64,000 nt of DNA from Thalassia testudinum (GCA_037157565.1 JAZHRO010000014.1:100223501-100287500); one strand, 5' to 3'; positions 1-12,752 are shown, counted from the stretch's first letter. A program made the numbers and translations. Notes: generated from the sequence alone by a model not told the origin.

Positions 1-231
1 GATCTACAGACTCCCAGGACCCATCTTGAGATGACAGAAACGATTTGGTCTACTTCTATCCGGTGAATCCAACCAGTTAGAGGGAGGGGTTAGGGAGAAG
101 GTTCTTCCTTTGGCTTGCGCCTCCAGTTCCTTTGATAGCCCCCAATCACAGTCATTTGATGCTACTCCCCTAGCTAGACATCAGATGGACTAGTAGAAGC
201 AGATTAATCAAAAAAAATCTCAGTTGGAGTA
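1..231 (-). mobile_element. Fragment of an older G-type LTR element (5' leader)
   Basis: Read on the reverse strand, this stretch matches the leader of element G. Positions 1-105 match 43697 onward and positions 106 to about 226 match 11815-11938. It is continuous here, whereas in G the same sequence is split by element C, so it works as a paralogous empty site for C. No coding frame is supported. The homology fades just before 232, where G's LTR appears to begin, so G probably inserted into this older relative. Confidence 0.7.
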
Positions 232-1796
232 TGATAAAGACGCATAAATTCATTGTAAAATGCTTATTTACGATAGTTCCTAGGCCTAGCATTGCATATC
301 ATGATATAAATATTGCACAAACATCCATTGCATTGCATTTATGATAGTTGTATATTATGTACATTAATTCCGTCATTTTACATGGCCAAGAGGCATTGTG
401 ACATCTTTACGGGCTTTGGATGAAAAATCCAACTGTACAGATGGATTCAGAGCAATGATCGCAGTCCGTCAACGTGAGAATCACCCCGATCAGAGCTCTA
501 TAGTACCCTCCACAATAAGAAGAAGATGGACAACCCAGATGGCGCCACATGGTGCCATCCAGGCCACCCTACCTGAGCCGATGCATCCCCAAGCCCACCA
601 CAAGATGAGATCTCATCCGTTGGATCTTAATCCAACAACTGAGGGATGCCCTAACCGCGTGGCTACACCAACTCTCCACTCGACAAACCGCGGCCGTGGC
701 TCATTGGTGAAGACATGCGCTCGCAAACCGTGAGTGCAAGTTTGAGCCACTGTGTGCGGGGGAAATCTGATGAAGAGTGGGCGCAATTCGATTGCACCCG
801 TTGGATGTCATCGAGCAACAGAGGCGTCGCCATGTGGAACCGCTCGATGGGCACTGATGGTGCACGCAGCTGTCGACGCACCTCGAGAACGCACGAGGCC
901 ATGCATGCACAGGCGTGTGCTTGGTTGGTGCCAACCTTCAACGATAGCTTGGCAGACATTTAGTGACGCTTACAGCCATCACTAATTTCTCGTAGGCACA
1001 AGGCAAGCTGCATGCGTGAGCGAGCGCGAGCTGGCTACAGCGATGTCCTGGTGGTTGCTATTGGTCTTATGCCTATTCTAGCCTCCTCTCATCCACTATA
1101 TAAGGACCTACATCCCCTCCCTTCCAAGCCACCTCTACCTACTCTACTCCCAGCTACTCCTAAGCTCTAGCAAGCCTACCAACGTTCCATTAGAGCTTAC
1201 TCTCAAGCTCCCAAGGCTCCTATTAGTGTAATGAAACTTTGCCCCACCAAATATTCCTCCATCTTCCCATCCCCATTCATAGGACACCTTGGAGCCGTCC
1301 TCCCACCTCCATTCCGGTAGCAGATCATCTTCGCCTTCTCACCTCCATTCTGGAGCCACGTTGAAGCTTTCCTCTACCTGATGTCCTCCCACATCTCACC
1401 TCCATCATCTTGCTTCCCAACTCCTTCATTCAAGCTTCCACCAGGCGCTGTCGTCACACTGAACAGCCGCTTCGGGAGATTTCTTCTCACCCCTTTCTCT
1501 TTTATGCTTCATAGTTTATTGTAATTGGCATTCATGCAATACATCATATTTGATTCGATCTCTCTCTTGTGATTGCTTGTCATTTTATTTCAAAAGCAAA
1601 AAAGAAACAAAACCCTAAAACATCAACAAGAAACAAAATGAAGCGCGGTTTTCAATTAACGTAAACGTCTCCTCTCTGTGTTTGACCCGGGACTCCCTTG
1701 GAGTTTTAGTAAAATTATATTTGATTATGAGTTTTGTGACTACGGCGACAGGTTACTCTTAACCCCGATTTCAAACACGCGAAACACAATCGATCA
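232..1796 (+). repeat. 5' LTR of element G
   Basis: The LTR ends at a CA three bases before a tRNA-Asp primer site. It probably starts at tgataaagacg (232), which resembles the starts of the A and B LTRs. It contains a TATA box and, near its end (about 1680-1740), the U5 motif with a core like gttcgacctcgggaactc, also seen in C, D and F. The start is inferred, because the matching 3' LTR is outside the window. Confidence 0.7.
1097..1104 (+). promoter_or_regulatory. TATA box of G LTR
   Basis: tatataag lies in the middle of the LTR and is followed by a pyrimidine-rich stretch, as expected at a U3/R boundary. Confidence 0.6.
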
Positions 1797-1799
1797 TTT

Positions 1800-1817
1800 T
1801 GGCACCATTGCCGGGGA
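1800..1817 (+). other. Primer-binding site (tRNA-Asp) of G
   Basis: tggcaccattgccgggga is complementary to the 3' end of plant tRNA-Asp with two G-to-A changes. It lies three bases after the LTR end. Confidence 0.85.
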
Positions 1818-2625
1818 GGTAATGGAATTTACTTTATTATTTTCTGTGCTTCTTTGCATTTACATAGCACTAACCCCGCTTATCTCTGATCTATTGTCTT
1901 GCAGGTATCCTAACATGGAGCTCCAAGTGTGGTAGATCAGAGTAAAGTACAGGTAGAGTACTTTGTAAGTGTCCCCCACATCCCCCCATCCATTAGTTTC
2001 ATTTTGCCACACTCATAACCAAGACCAAATCTACTTAGGTGCTTGCATAAACCTTAGGATAGAATTGTTTGTCATGTTTGGAACCTTCACCCATCTCACC
2101 CCCGCATTTTATTAAAAAAAATAAAAAAGATACTTTCTGTGGGACAAATCAATTTACACACTTTATACACCCACATCGGAGGCACATAACCTAACTTAAT
2201 TTTCATCTACTCAACTGGGATTTCGACCTGTGGACCTGGTACATTAATTCAACACATAAAAGAATAGAAATCATATTAGGTTAATCACCTTTCTGTGTGC
2301 CTTAATCGTAGTGCATTTGAGTTGATTGATTGAACTATTTGGGCCGCACCACCTAATTTAAAAGAAATTCTTTTTGTAGCTGCCCCATAGGATTCAATAT
2401 TTAGGTCAAGCCAGGCACTCTATATTATTTTGATTTATAAAGGAAAAACACTTGAACTTGTGCTTTCAAAACTTGGTTTGCCTCACAAATCTTTGTTAAA
2501 TACACCTAATATTTGAATCCTGAAAGCTACTAAGCAAGATTCGAACCCTAAAACTCACATCATCATTAATAATCTTGCTTGAAAACTTCTTGGTTGTGCA
2601 CATTCACACATTCTTAAAGAAATCA
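1818..2625 (+). other. G leader, first part (non-coding)
   Basis: This is untranslated leader between the primer site and the LINE insertion. About 85 bases in, a pyrimidine run ends in cttgcag followed by gtatcc, resembling a 3' splice site; the other elements have a similar tract at the same place. No supported reading frame is present. Confidence 0.6.
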
Positions 2626-2645
2626 TTAAGGGCCCATCACATTCT
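2626..2645. repeat. Target-site duplication, left copy (20 bp)
   Basis: ttaagggcccatcacattct is repeated exactly at 11716-11735. It directly abuts the poly(T) that marks the LINE 3' end on the reverse strand. This length is typical of target-primed LINE insertion. Confidence 0.9.
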
Positions 2646-2728
2646 TTTTTTTTTTGAAACAGCAAGGAAAGCTATCGTACTATGATAGCGATTTGGGAGA
2701 GCAATTTATTAATATATAGAAGAAAAGG

Positions 2729-5700
2729 TTACAAAATAGATCTCCATAAATGTATGAGGGACCAGCACACATTTACAATTTGTTCCACACATACTGGACT
2801 CTTCTGAAATAAAAACTCATTTCTTGCTCTCCAAATGCACCACATCGCTGTCGCCATATTTATGTGCAATTTATCCTTCATCAGAAATTTCTCCATAATA
2901 AGTCCTACGTGGGTAGTGGCTCCCCGTAGACTCTCCTCCAAACTGTATCTGTGACCACGCACGATGAGAATATGTGCCTAGAGTTGTCAGTAAGATGACC
3001 ACAAAGCAAGCATGACTGTAGCGCCACCCCCATCCTTCTGTGTCTGAGGTCCCTAGTGACTAAGCCGTATCTCCTACACAGCCATAAAAAGATTTGTACC
3101 TTTGTTGGAACTTTCAAGAGCCATATTTTTCTTGATATCAGATCTGCCTCCTCTGAGACTGCCAAAAATCTAATCTTGTCATATGCACTGGCTGGGGTGA
3201 AGACCCCCTTCCATTTGTAGTGATCCTCAAGTCCAGCCACCGGACTGAATGCCTTCAGGTCTAGCTATAGCCTTGCCTTTTCCTCCCATGTTCTGGTGCC
3301 ATCTCTGTTCGATTTAGTCCCTTCAATCCTCCAGGATTTATCAGATTTAGACCAACAACAATTGACTGGAACCCATTTATCTTCAGCAGTAGCATATGCC
3401 CTTGGATATGCAGTTTTGAGCACCCCCAGAGTTGACCACTCCTCCTGCCAGAAATTGAAAGACCTGCCATCACCTAAGGCTGGTTGAAATAGCTGGTAGT
3501 TATTCCCCATGGCCTGCACCACCGATGCCCAAAAGGAAGATGGTCTAATCGGGTGGAGTCTATTCAGTGGATTATGCGGCTTACCATAGCTATCACCAAT
3601 CAAGACTATCCAATTTTTACTGTCTCCATTAAAAAGCTTGACAACCCACTTAAGGAGAAGAACCTCATTGAATTCTTTTAGCGATTTAATCCCCAAACCC
3701 CCTTGTTTTTTTGGCCTGGTTAGCAGATCCCATTTCAGTGGCTGGAAAAACTGCCCTCATGCTTTGAACCCCTGCAAAAGAAGCATTTTCTAAAAATATC
3801 GATGCGCTACCAAATAGATTTAGGTGCTTTAAAAAGAGAGAAAAAGAACACTGGGATGGAAGTTATCACTGAATTAGGAGGGTGAGTCTACCCCCCTTCG
3901 ATAGATAGCGGCTACTCCACCCTTCTAGTTTGATTGCAACTTTATCAAACAGGAAGTGCCAATCGCTTTTTTTCAATTTAGAGCACTTCAGAGGAAGACC
4001 CAAATACCTGATAGGAAGAGTGACCAAGGGCGTACCCAGCTGTGATGAAATGGCTGTTTGTTCAGTGCCTATTAACCCAAAACAGACCAAAGATGATTTG
4101 TCCCCATTCAATTTCAGACCTGATATTTCTCCAAATATCTTCACCATATGAAACAAAGCTTGTGCTTCCTGCTCTTTCCCTTCTACAAAAAAAATCGTGT
4201 CGTCGGCAAATTGCAAGACTGGAGCCAAAGCACTCCTATTTGATATGGAATAGCCTCTAATTAAACCCACTTCAGCTAGTCGACATGCATATCTTGCAAG
4301 CATGTCAACCGCAAGATTAAAGGAAAAGGGGGCGAGAGGACACCCTTGTCGAACCCCACATTGAGGTTGAATCCGCGTCCCACAAGGTTTACCATTAATA
4401 AGAGGAGAAAAGGATGTAGTGGTGATGCACCTTTTCATCTAATGTAGCCATATAGAAGGGAACCCCCTCCTCTTGAAAATCTCCCATAAATACAGCTAAG
4501 AAACAAAATCATACACTTTACGGAAATCTACTTTCCATAACAAATCTTTGCACTTCCTTCGGTGCCATCCCACCACCATTTCCTGAGCCATTATGAAAGA
4601 CTTGTGCAGAGATCTGTTTGGAGGAAAAGCTGACTGGATTGGAAGGATATGATCCTGTACGACACTACGAAGTCTATTGGCCAAGACTTTGCTCACTATC
4701 AAATAGATAGAGTTTGATAGTGCAATAGGTCTAAAGTCGGGGAATTTGTCCGCTCCTTGTTTCTTTGGAAACAAAAAAGGATAGGATCGGTTAATCTTAT
4801 CGAAGCCATAGTTCCCCCTTTCAAATTCAGACAACACCTCCATCACCTCCTCCTTCAATACATTCCAAAATATTTTGTAAAAGAAAACTTGGACGCCATC
4901 TGGACCTGGTGCACCTTCACTGTTCAAGTCATTTATAGCATCCAAAACTTCATTTTTAGATATTGGAACAACCAGTTTGCCTGCCTAATCCTCAGAGATT
5001 TGAGGAAAGATTTATCCAGCCATTCTTCAATCTCCCCAGCTGCTACCCGCGAGGTTTCCCTGAAATATCTGGTAACTGCAGCTCGTATATCTTGCATACA
5101 GGATGTTCTCTGACCATCCACCTCAATCGAGGAGATGAAGTTTTGTCTTCTATGAGAACTAGCTGCTAAATGAAGATATTTTGGATTGGCATCCCCCTCT
5201 TTAAGCCACAACTGTCTGGTGCATTCTCGCCAATCCATCTCTCGTTTCAAATCTTCCTCTACTATAACCTCCTGCCACCTTCTCCTAACACCCAATTCAT
5301 GTTCAGACAGAGTTGCAGTAGCTTCCTTTTCATCCAGCTGCTGCACCTCCAAGAGAGCTTCCTGACGCTTTTGCTCTCTCTGAATTGTAACAGCTGACCC
5401 ATATTCCTTTAACATTTTCCGCATGGTCGCAAGCTTTGATGCTAGCCTAATGGTAGCCGTACCCTGCACTTCCTGAGCTCTCCACCAAGCCTCCAACATT
5501 TCGCGAAAACCCACTTCTCTAAGCCTCGATCGTTTGAACTTTAAGTAGGAACTAGTTTGCACATTTTCGCCACTATCCCAGACCAAAAGAGTATGGTCTA
5601 AGAAAGGTCGTTGAAGCCCAGCAACCGAAGATAGTTGGAAATTTTCCATCAATTCTGCATTTCTGAAGAATCTATCAAGCTTTGACATCAAGCCACTTCC

Positions 5701-6263
5701 ATTCCTCCAAGTAAAATCACCCCAGAAGTTGGGAACCCATTAAGACCCAGATTTTGTAGTGTTAGCATAAAGCTAGCAGATGCAGAGTCAATTGACCCCG
5801 ATGGTTTGTCCGTCTCAGTCAGTGTACAATTGAAGTCACCACCCACTATCCATGGCAGCCCCTACACTAGTGTTTCAACAAAAGACAAGTCCTCCCATAG
5901 TTTAGGTCTGAGATTTGCAGCACAGGGTCTGTACACTCCTGTGATTAACAGTTCCTTGTCCCTATGTTTCTGCATACATCTACAAGAAATCACATGCCTA
6001 TATTTAGTTACCTCAGTCACACTCAGACGTGCCTCTTTCCACTAGATGGCTATACCTCCTAATCTCCCATGAGCATTTAAAGACATGCAGTCCGAAAAGC
6101 CTTCTCTTTTCATATCACACCACGAAAATTCTTTCTCATCCTCAATGTGCTTTTCTTGGATGATAACACAATCGATCTCCCATTCCCTCAGATACCTCAT
6201 AAGCGAGGCCCTTCTCACTCGGTCGCACAGCCCACGCACATTCCAAGAGAGGATACGCATCAC
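2729..6263 (-). pseudogene. LINE ORF2: endonuclease-reverse transcriptase, broken
   Basis: ORF2 would nick the target and copy LINE RNA at the nick. The start at 6263 opens the apurinic-type endonuclease with ILSWNVRGL and an IIQE motif. The linker and start of the RT region are at 4933-5691. The RT fingers follow at 4496-4945 (GAPGPDGVQ, DFRPIALSN) and the palm at 3866-4438 (GVRQGCPLAPF, QFADDTIFF with the catalytic aspartate pair). The C-terminal zinc-binding region is at 2905-3240 (PTKVQIFLWL, then a CLLCG...H...C pattern). Four or more frame breaks or stops separate these pieces. The domain order and the absence of a visible RNase H fit the plant L1 clade. Confidence 0.88.
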
Positions 6264-6289
6264 ACAGCCTGAGAACCCCTACTGTTAGA

Positions 6290-7637
6290 CTATTTGATTT
6301 TTTCAACTTTAAGAGCAGCAGTTATAGAGTTTTCATCCAGGCTTACTGCATTTGCATTTCTTCTTGGTCTCAATTTATATGGAGATCTCCCACCTCCAGA
6401 CTTTGAGGTAGAACTCGGCCTGAACTTTAGTCCTTCAGTAGCATGAAAGGAAGATTGGTTCTTCAACGAGTTACCATCGATCTCGTGAAGCACCCCCACT
6501 GAACTGTCCACTTTCACCGTCTGCATCTCATTCTTTGGATCCACCATCACATCTTCTTCAATTCCCATGTGATGGGAATCTTTTCTCTTTTTTGGTTCCG
6601 AAGCCTCATCTGGGGTATCACGATCCATCTGTTTCACAATGGGGTCATTCTGCATAGGTTTTCAAACCTTCCTATTCTTGGAAAGTTGTCTCTTCACATC
6701 CAAATTGCAGATGTATCAGCCAAGAGCTACCTCCACACCTTAAAATGATTTTCTCCAGAATTGAACCACCACGAAATACCTCAACCTGGATGCAAGGCAT
6801 TCAGCCATCTCCTTCCTCTAATCCTATCTCAGCGCCTTCTGCCAATTTTGCAAAACCAGCCACCATGGATTCAACCACACTCCTTGATCTTAGATGCAGT
6901 GGTAATCCTCTAATTTCTAAAATACCAGATCGTACACCTACCCTCTGCAGTGGATGTTTCGGCAAGGCACCATCGAAAGGCGAGACAAGTCTCCATAAAA
7001 CTATTGTAGACTCAAAATTACTCGATTGAAACCTGAGGTGCTCCACATCGATCATCCTCAGTCCAAACAGCAAAAAATGCTTGGGAGAAAGCGTGGCAAT
7101 TTTCCAGCCATCTACTGATAGAGAAAGAGAGCTTACTAACTGTTGAAGTCGCTCTAATGAGGGGTTTCCCGTCATCACCTCTCCGACCAGTGCCCCTCTC
7201 AGAACCAAGCTTGTAACCCTAATATCGTCAGACATAGGAACCTCCACATCAATGGTATGTCCCAAGTAGGTGGAGGGTGGTGGTGGCGGCAGACCACCCA
7301 TGTATCGTCCATTAGGGCGCATGAAGATCCCCTCCCCAGTCCTCTTTCTACTTGTCACGCATGAATCATGTTTGTGCCCATGGCCACCGCAAGCAAGACA
7401 TACCAGCGAGTAACGACATATTGCCGTCATGTGCCCTCGCCGTCGGCATCGGTAGCAGAGAATCTCTCTCTTGATTTCTTTCTGCTCTCCTATCTTTGTG
7501 CGGCCCCTTCTCACCTCCTTCATCCCAATCTGATCATCCTCTCTCTTCTCTCTTCTACGCCACATCTTTGGCCTCCAGGTTGACCATCCCTCGTCGACCC
7601 CCCCACCGCCATTACTCTCCATCCCAATCACTCTCAT
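6290..7637 (-). pseudogene. LINE ORF1: nucleic-acid-binding protein, broken
   Basis: ORF1 would coat LINE RNA. The first 278 codons (7637 to 6801) have a basic N-terminus and two CX2CX4HX4C zinc knuckles at about residues 61-74 and 80-93, followed by a region resembling the DUF4283 fold of plant LINE ORF1 proteins (low confidence by eye). A stop at 6801 and a frame change separate this from a 121-codon basic tail (6655-6290, ending near RSPYKLRPRRN). ORF2 begins 27 bases further on. Knuckles placed before the DUF4283-like part are something I associate with monocot LINEs, but I cannot verify that here. Confidence 0.75.
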
Positions 7638-7695
7638 CCCTCCCCAATCAATATTTTTACCAGCAGGGTGGTGGTTATCTTCCTCAACATAGTTA

Positions 7696-10600
7696 ATTAA
7701 GTTAATTGTACTTAATTATGTGTATAAGAAAGTAACTTAGGTCAACTTGAATTTATGTTGATTAAGTAGTATAGGGTCAAGTTAACCTAACATTTTATAT
7801 TTTATTTCTTTTTAACTGGTTGAGTGTAAGTCGTTCGCTGGGAGGCATAACTTAGTTAGAATTCACCATTAATCCTAAGCTACTTATGGAAATTATAATT
7901 AAATTTACTTTAAGAACATGAATTTTGCTTAAGGATTTCTAATTAGAAGAATATGCAAAATTCCATAAGGAAACACATTTACACAAGTGATTTACTTTAC
8001 AAATAAGTAAACATGTTTATTTTTTTTTATTTACAAGAAATTAAGGCAAGAAAAAGTAATTCTAATGAAAATATGCCTTATTACAACATTAAGCTCAAAA
8101 GAAATTAATAAATGCAAGAAATTAAACCACTAATTTTTCTTCTTTGTCTTCAGCCTCTTTCTTTCTCTTTTTCTTCTTTTACCTCTCTCTCTCTCTCTTT
8201 TCTCTTTACTTTTCTCTTAATCTTTCTTCTTAATGTTTCTCAAGCTCTTCTCTTATACATGTCTTCTTCTCTTTCTTTTCTTGTTTTACTTTTCTTTTAC
8301 TTTTCCTGTTATTTCTCTTTAGCCCTTGCGCCTATCTACCTTTCTTTTCTCCTTACGAGCTCTCCCCTTCTTCTCCTTCTCTTCCTTTGCATCCTTTCCT
8401 TTTCTTCTTCTCCTTCTCTTCTGATCTTTTGCAATCCTTCTAAATTGAATCGGTCTAACCCCTTGAACCCAAAATTTAAGTTTTTGATTAGCGGCTTGGA
8501 CCGATCGGGGATACATAGCACCCTTCTTAGGGTGGGACCAGACCCTACTAGGTCCAAGCCTGGTTTTTATTTGGTTCAATTTATTTCTGGTTCGCATAGT
8601 CTTGATCCCATCTAGCTCACGTCCTCCCATGCCCACATGCACATGCCCTCACGGGCCCACACTAGCACTCCCATAGGCGCACACACACCTAGGCACGTGC
8701 ACCGCACGCACCCACACACACACCTATATGCTCATGTTCTTTCATGAGCCCTGCGCTGTCGATTGAAGTGCCTTAAACACAAATCACTTTTATACCAAGG
8801 CAACCACTTCAGTTCCATTAATGTGGGACTATGTTTCCCCCTCCCACACCAGACTTCACTTGATCATTCCAACCAGCTCAGAGCTCCAATCTGAGAAAAT
8901 GGAAGCTTGCTGGAAAGCTCTTAGGTTGTTCTACACGATTGTAGTATCAATTTGATACTCAAGGAAGGTTTAGCTTTTCGATTTGAAGGGCGAAGGGACC
9001 TGGGTCGTTACGGCTAAATTGCCTGCAGAATAGAGTTTTGGCTTTAAAGTCTTCCAGAAGGACATTTGACCTCTAGATGAGGTGTTGAATAGGTTCAAAG
9101 AGTGTTTCCGCAGCTGTTGGTGAAGGAAGTGAACTCTAAGAAGCTTCAGGGAAGTGCAGAAGCTAAAAAGCTTCGCTAGTAAGCTTCAGAACTTGAATTC
9201 CAGTTCTGATAGGTCCAACAAATAGCTAAAGACCTATTTAATCAAATCAAACAACCTCTAGAGGTTGTTAAGAAACTATCTGGGTAGATTATCCATTTGA
9301 ATCTCATCACAAACCTATTGTCATCAGTTTGGGTTCAAAAACAACCCAAACTGAACATAATTCAATTTCCACCATAAAATTGATAAGAGCTCATCCAAAT
9401 CGCATTTAAATCATTTAAAAACATCACAGAAATAGATTGGATTCCTCAATTTGTCTGATTGAATTCTAAATCCAAGAATCAGACTTTAGGTTGACCATGA
9501 AGCCTTGAATTTTGACTTTCCAAATTTAATCATTTCAGATGAAATTATAGCCTTAATCATCTTCTCTTTAACCTCAAGAATGGATTCAGACCCTTAGAAG
9601 GATGATTCAGTTAAGATTCCTAGGGTTCCAGGCCTGTCGCCTGAGATTCTAGAGGAGTTTGTTCGACAGAACAAACCAAAGTTTATCACAAAGATTGACA
9701 CAATGGAATAGTCTCAGGCCAAGTTACTAATGCTTTTAGACTTTTTAAATGAGACTTAACCCTAACTATCAGTCATCTCCAACTCTGCCGGAGTTGGAGA
9801 AGACAAAGATCTAATAGAAGCTCTAGGCATTAAAACCTCAAATAAACTTCTCCAGCATGATCAGTGAACCTCAAATCAAAGATTTGGAGCTTCACACTAA
9901 GTTTTATGGGCTGAAGAGCTCTTTTGACTTGTCGGAGCTCCGTCGGAGCTCCAGTGAGTCCAGAAAAAGGCTTAAATGTACAGAAAATATGAAAACGTGC
10001 CATTGATGATTTGAAAAGCTTCTTGAGGTCACAAGGAACCTCAGAAACACATTAATTTCGTCAATTATCCATTAAAGTGAAAATTATGCAGTGAATTCAC
10101 AGTGAACAAATTTTTAATGTGATTAGGCTCAAGACCTATTTTCCCACTCAATTGAGTGGAGAAAACAAGTCAAAAGGAAGTTGCAATGGTTTATAGGTGG
10201 ATAATTAATGATTTGAACTCCTCCTGATCCGCCATTGACTGCAAGCTCAAGAGATTAAATTAAATTTGGCATTTAAGTTATAGATGGTAATTACTTAAAT
10301 TAAAGTGAGGATAAGGGCCCTTAAGTGATGGATAAATGGTGGAGGGCCCCAGTGGAGGTGGAGTAATCTCAACCACTTCCGCCATGGACAGTGGAAGCAG
10401 TTGGTGGAGGTGGATGTGGTTTAGGAGAATAGAAGATCAATTTAGTGATTAAAAGTGATAGAAATGTTCATGAATGATTTAAGAAGGTGATCGATGACTT
10501 AAAAAGACAAGAGATTGCTCCTGACAAGCTCAACGAGCTCGCAGGAGCTGGAAAAGACGAATGGAAATCTAGCATTACACCTATCTAATCTACCTAACTA

Positions 10601-11714
10601 TTCTAACTAATCTACTTACCTAACCTACTGTTGCTTGGATGAAGGAGGTAGAAGATCTCCGTCGATGGTCCTTAACAGAGGAGGAAATCAGAGGGTTGAA
10701 GAAAGAAGTCCGGCAGGCGTTAGTGAAGTGAAGCAGAGGAACTTTTACTCAACACTGCATCAGGAGACTTGGCTGACGTCGGCAGAGATCTAGAGCGATC
10801 AAAGATGGATGGAGGAAGATGAATGAAGCAGAGGAAAGTTACTGGAGTTTGGAGAGAATAGCCTATCGGTTAGCTCAGTTAAGAAGAGGGAATGGAGCTA
10901 ACTTGGTGAAAATCGAGGGTGTGGAGGGGTATTTATAGGTGGTGGCGGCTGAGATGGAGGTTGAATCTGGACGGAGAAGAGGCTAGGAGTGGAGTAACCA
11001 TCGGCGTCTTCTCCGACGTCGGTGAGGTTATCCACAACCCTAAAATAGGATTGTAGCTTCATCCAGATCGGTGGATGAAAAGGAGATGGTGAGCACAAGC
11101 TCCAAGAGCTTGGAGAGGAAGGAATGATGTCAGATATGCAGTGATCAGATGGTGGAAGCACCTCCTATCGTCAACTGTCGAGGAGGCTGAAGAATAAAAG
11201 AAGTTTTAGGGACTTATTCGTAATGAAAGTTGAGGACCTAAGTGAAGAATAAGGACTCTATTGAAATAAAATATAAGGACTAAAATGTAAACTAGGGTTT
11301 TCAAGGTTTATTTTAATTTAAATCTTTTTCAACTTTTTATATATGATTATCAATAAGACAATTATTGTATTTAGACCTTGAATTTACACTTTTGACCTTT
11401 TTAGATTAATTTATTTAATTAAGTAATGTTACTTAAGTTATTACATACTTAGGTATAAATTGTACTTAATCTAGTTAATCACATTAATTAGATAAATTAC
11501 TGATAATATTTTGAGTCAATTATTAATTAAATTATTAATAATAATAATTGGATGATAATATAGCATTTTAAACTTATTTTAACGTCCTTTACTTTTTATC
11601 CCTTATTTAATAATTAACCCATATATTTACATATTTCTAGCTAATTAACTAGGAAGACTAGTTAATTAGGGGTAATTAGAGACCATGATGAGCTTCTCAT
11701 AATAGGGATCCTCA
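7696..11714 (-). mobile_element. Solo LTR 'H', about 4.0 kb, Tat/Athila-like
   Basis: No gene is present. Read leftward it has the layout of the C-type LTRs: a start region with agaagctcatcatgg (compare C's agaacctcatcatgag), a TATA box (ctataaata) about 780 bases in, a palindrome 75 bases upstream of it, the motif agtcccacat (near 8825), a purine-rich tract (complement of 8110-8440), and a U5-like motif near 7825-7850 about 120 bases before the end. No primer site, polypurine tract or second LTR is found, so it is a solo LTR. Both edges are uncertain by tens of bases, and I could not confirm its own 5-bp duplication. Confidence 0.6.
10930..10938 (-). promoter_or_regulatory. TATA box of solo LTR H
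   Basis: ctataaata on the reverse strand followed by ccc is the same core as in the C and F LTRs. Confidence 0.55.
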
Positions 11715-11715
11715 T

Positions 11716-11735
11716 TTAAGGGCCCATCACATTCT
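11716..11735. repeat. Target-site duplication, right copy (20 bp)
   Basis: This is an exact copy of 2626-2645. Beyond it G's leader resumes. Confidence 0.9.
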
Positions 11736-11938
11736 AGAAGCACCAATATCCCAAGCCTAACTAAAATTGAGTAGACATTGGCCCTAAGGACTGGTTCGTT
11801 CGTCGAGATCTAGATTGAGATTGTTCACGATTAACCTGCTTATACTAGTCAATCTGATGTCTAGCTAGGGGAGTAGCATCAAACGACCGTGGTTGGGGGG
11901 TACACTAGGAACCTAGAGGCGTAAGCCAAAGGAAGAAC
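11736..11938 (+). other. G leader, second part
   Basis: Non-coding. It matches the reverse complement of 106 to about 226 and ends with agaac, the target duplicated by element C. Confidence 0.75.
11934..11938. repeat. Target-site duplication of element C, left (agaac)
   Basis: agaac is repeated at 43697-43701. The uninterrupted paralogue at the left end of the window contains this site once. Confidence 0.9.
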
Positions 11939-12752
11939 TGATGAGAACCTCATCATGAGCCATAACTAGCTCATTTTGACCTAATACAAAGGATAAAAGC
12001 TCCTACATAACTCAAGGAAAGGCTTAACTCAGAGAATTCTGAGTTTAAGGAGAAAATAAGTCATAAGGGGTAAAAATGCAATTTTACCAGTATAATCTGC
12101 ATACAGGGTAATTCAGGGTCCAAACATAGGTCAAACAAACCGAATAAGAAGGAAAGTGGGATGATCTGATAAGGGCTACAGCAATTCCAAGGAACTAAAT
12201 GATAATCTGTAACCTTAAAACAAACCCACTTCAATTCACGAGGTTCGAGGCAAAGTAAAAATAGAATAAACCCTCTAAAATTCATAGAAAAATAATCTCT
12301 AGGGTTTAGAACCTTCAATTTGGCCTTTGGAACCCATTCTGACCTAAATTGAGAACCATGCCCAATTAATAACTTAATTTGGGTTTTTGCGTAAATTGAC
12401 CGATCAAACAAGGTTTTATCTAGAAATAAAATTCACCATCAGAATCCTTAGGTCTTAATTAGTCACGTATAAAAACTTGAGCCTAAGAAAAAACCTTCTT
12501 GACCAACTTTACATTTTGGTCCTCATCTATTTAATTTTTGGCCCTCAACTTTTGAACCCTCGCATTTTGGCCCCTAACTCTTCTTCGTTCTTTACATTCA
12601 GGTCCTCCCTGCAAAACCTGCCAGCACCACACTCCGGCGACCTTGCGCGGAGCATGGCGCCGCGCAGGGTAAGGGGGAGGGCCTGCCAGGTCAAATGGGG
12701 GTGCCCTGCGTCGTCAGCCGTCGCAGGAACACCCCCTGGTCGCTGCAACCCA

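Larger units (their letters stand above)
2646..7695 (-). mobile_element. LINE (L1-type non-LTR retrotransposon), degenerate
   Basis: Reading leftward it has a short 5' leader, ORF1 with two zinc knuckles, ORF2 with endonuclease, reverse transcriptase and a C-terminal zinc-finger region, and a short 3' end finishing in a poly(A) tract (t-run 2645-2655). The left edge is exact because of the 20-bp duplication. The right edge near 7695 is approximate, because the solo LTR H lies between it and the second duplication copy. Both ORFs carry frameshifts and stops, so the copy is inactive. Confidence 0.88.

Noticed and set aside
398..985. Short overlapping frames on both strands between 398 and 985
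   Set aside because: They lie within the U3 of the G LTR, overlap each other and have no recognisable domain.
8112..8615. A 167-codon Leu/Ser/Phe-rich frame that looks like membrane segments
   Set aside because: It is translation of a pyrimidine-rich tract in solo LTR H, equivalent to the purine tract of C-type LTRs read on the other strand.
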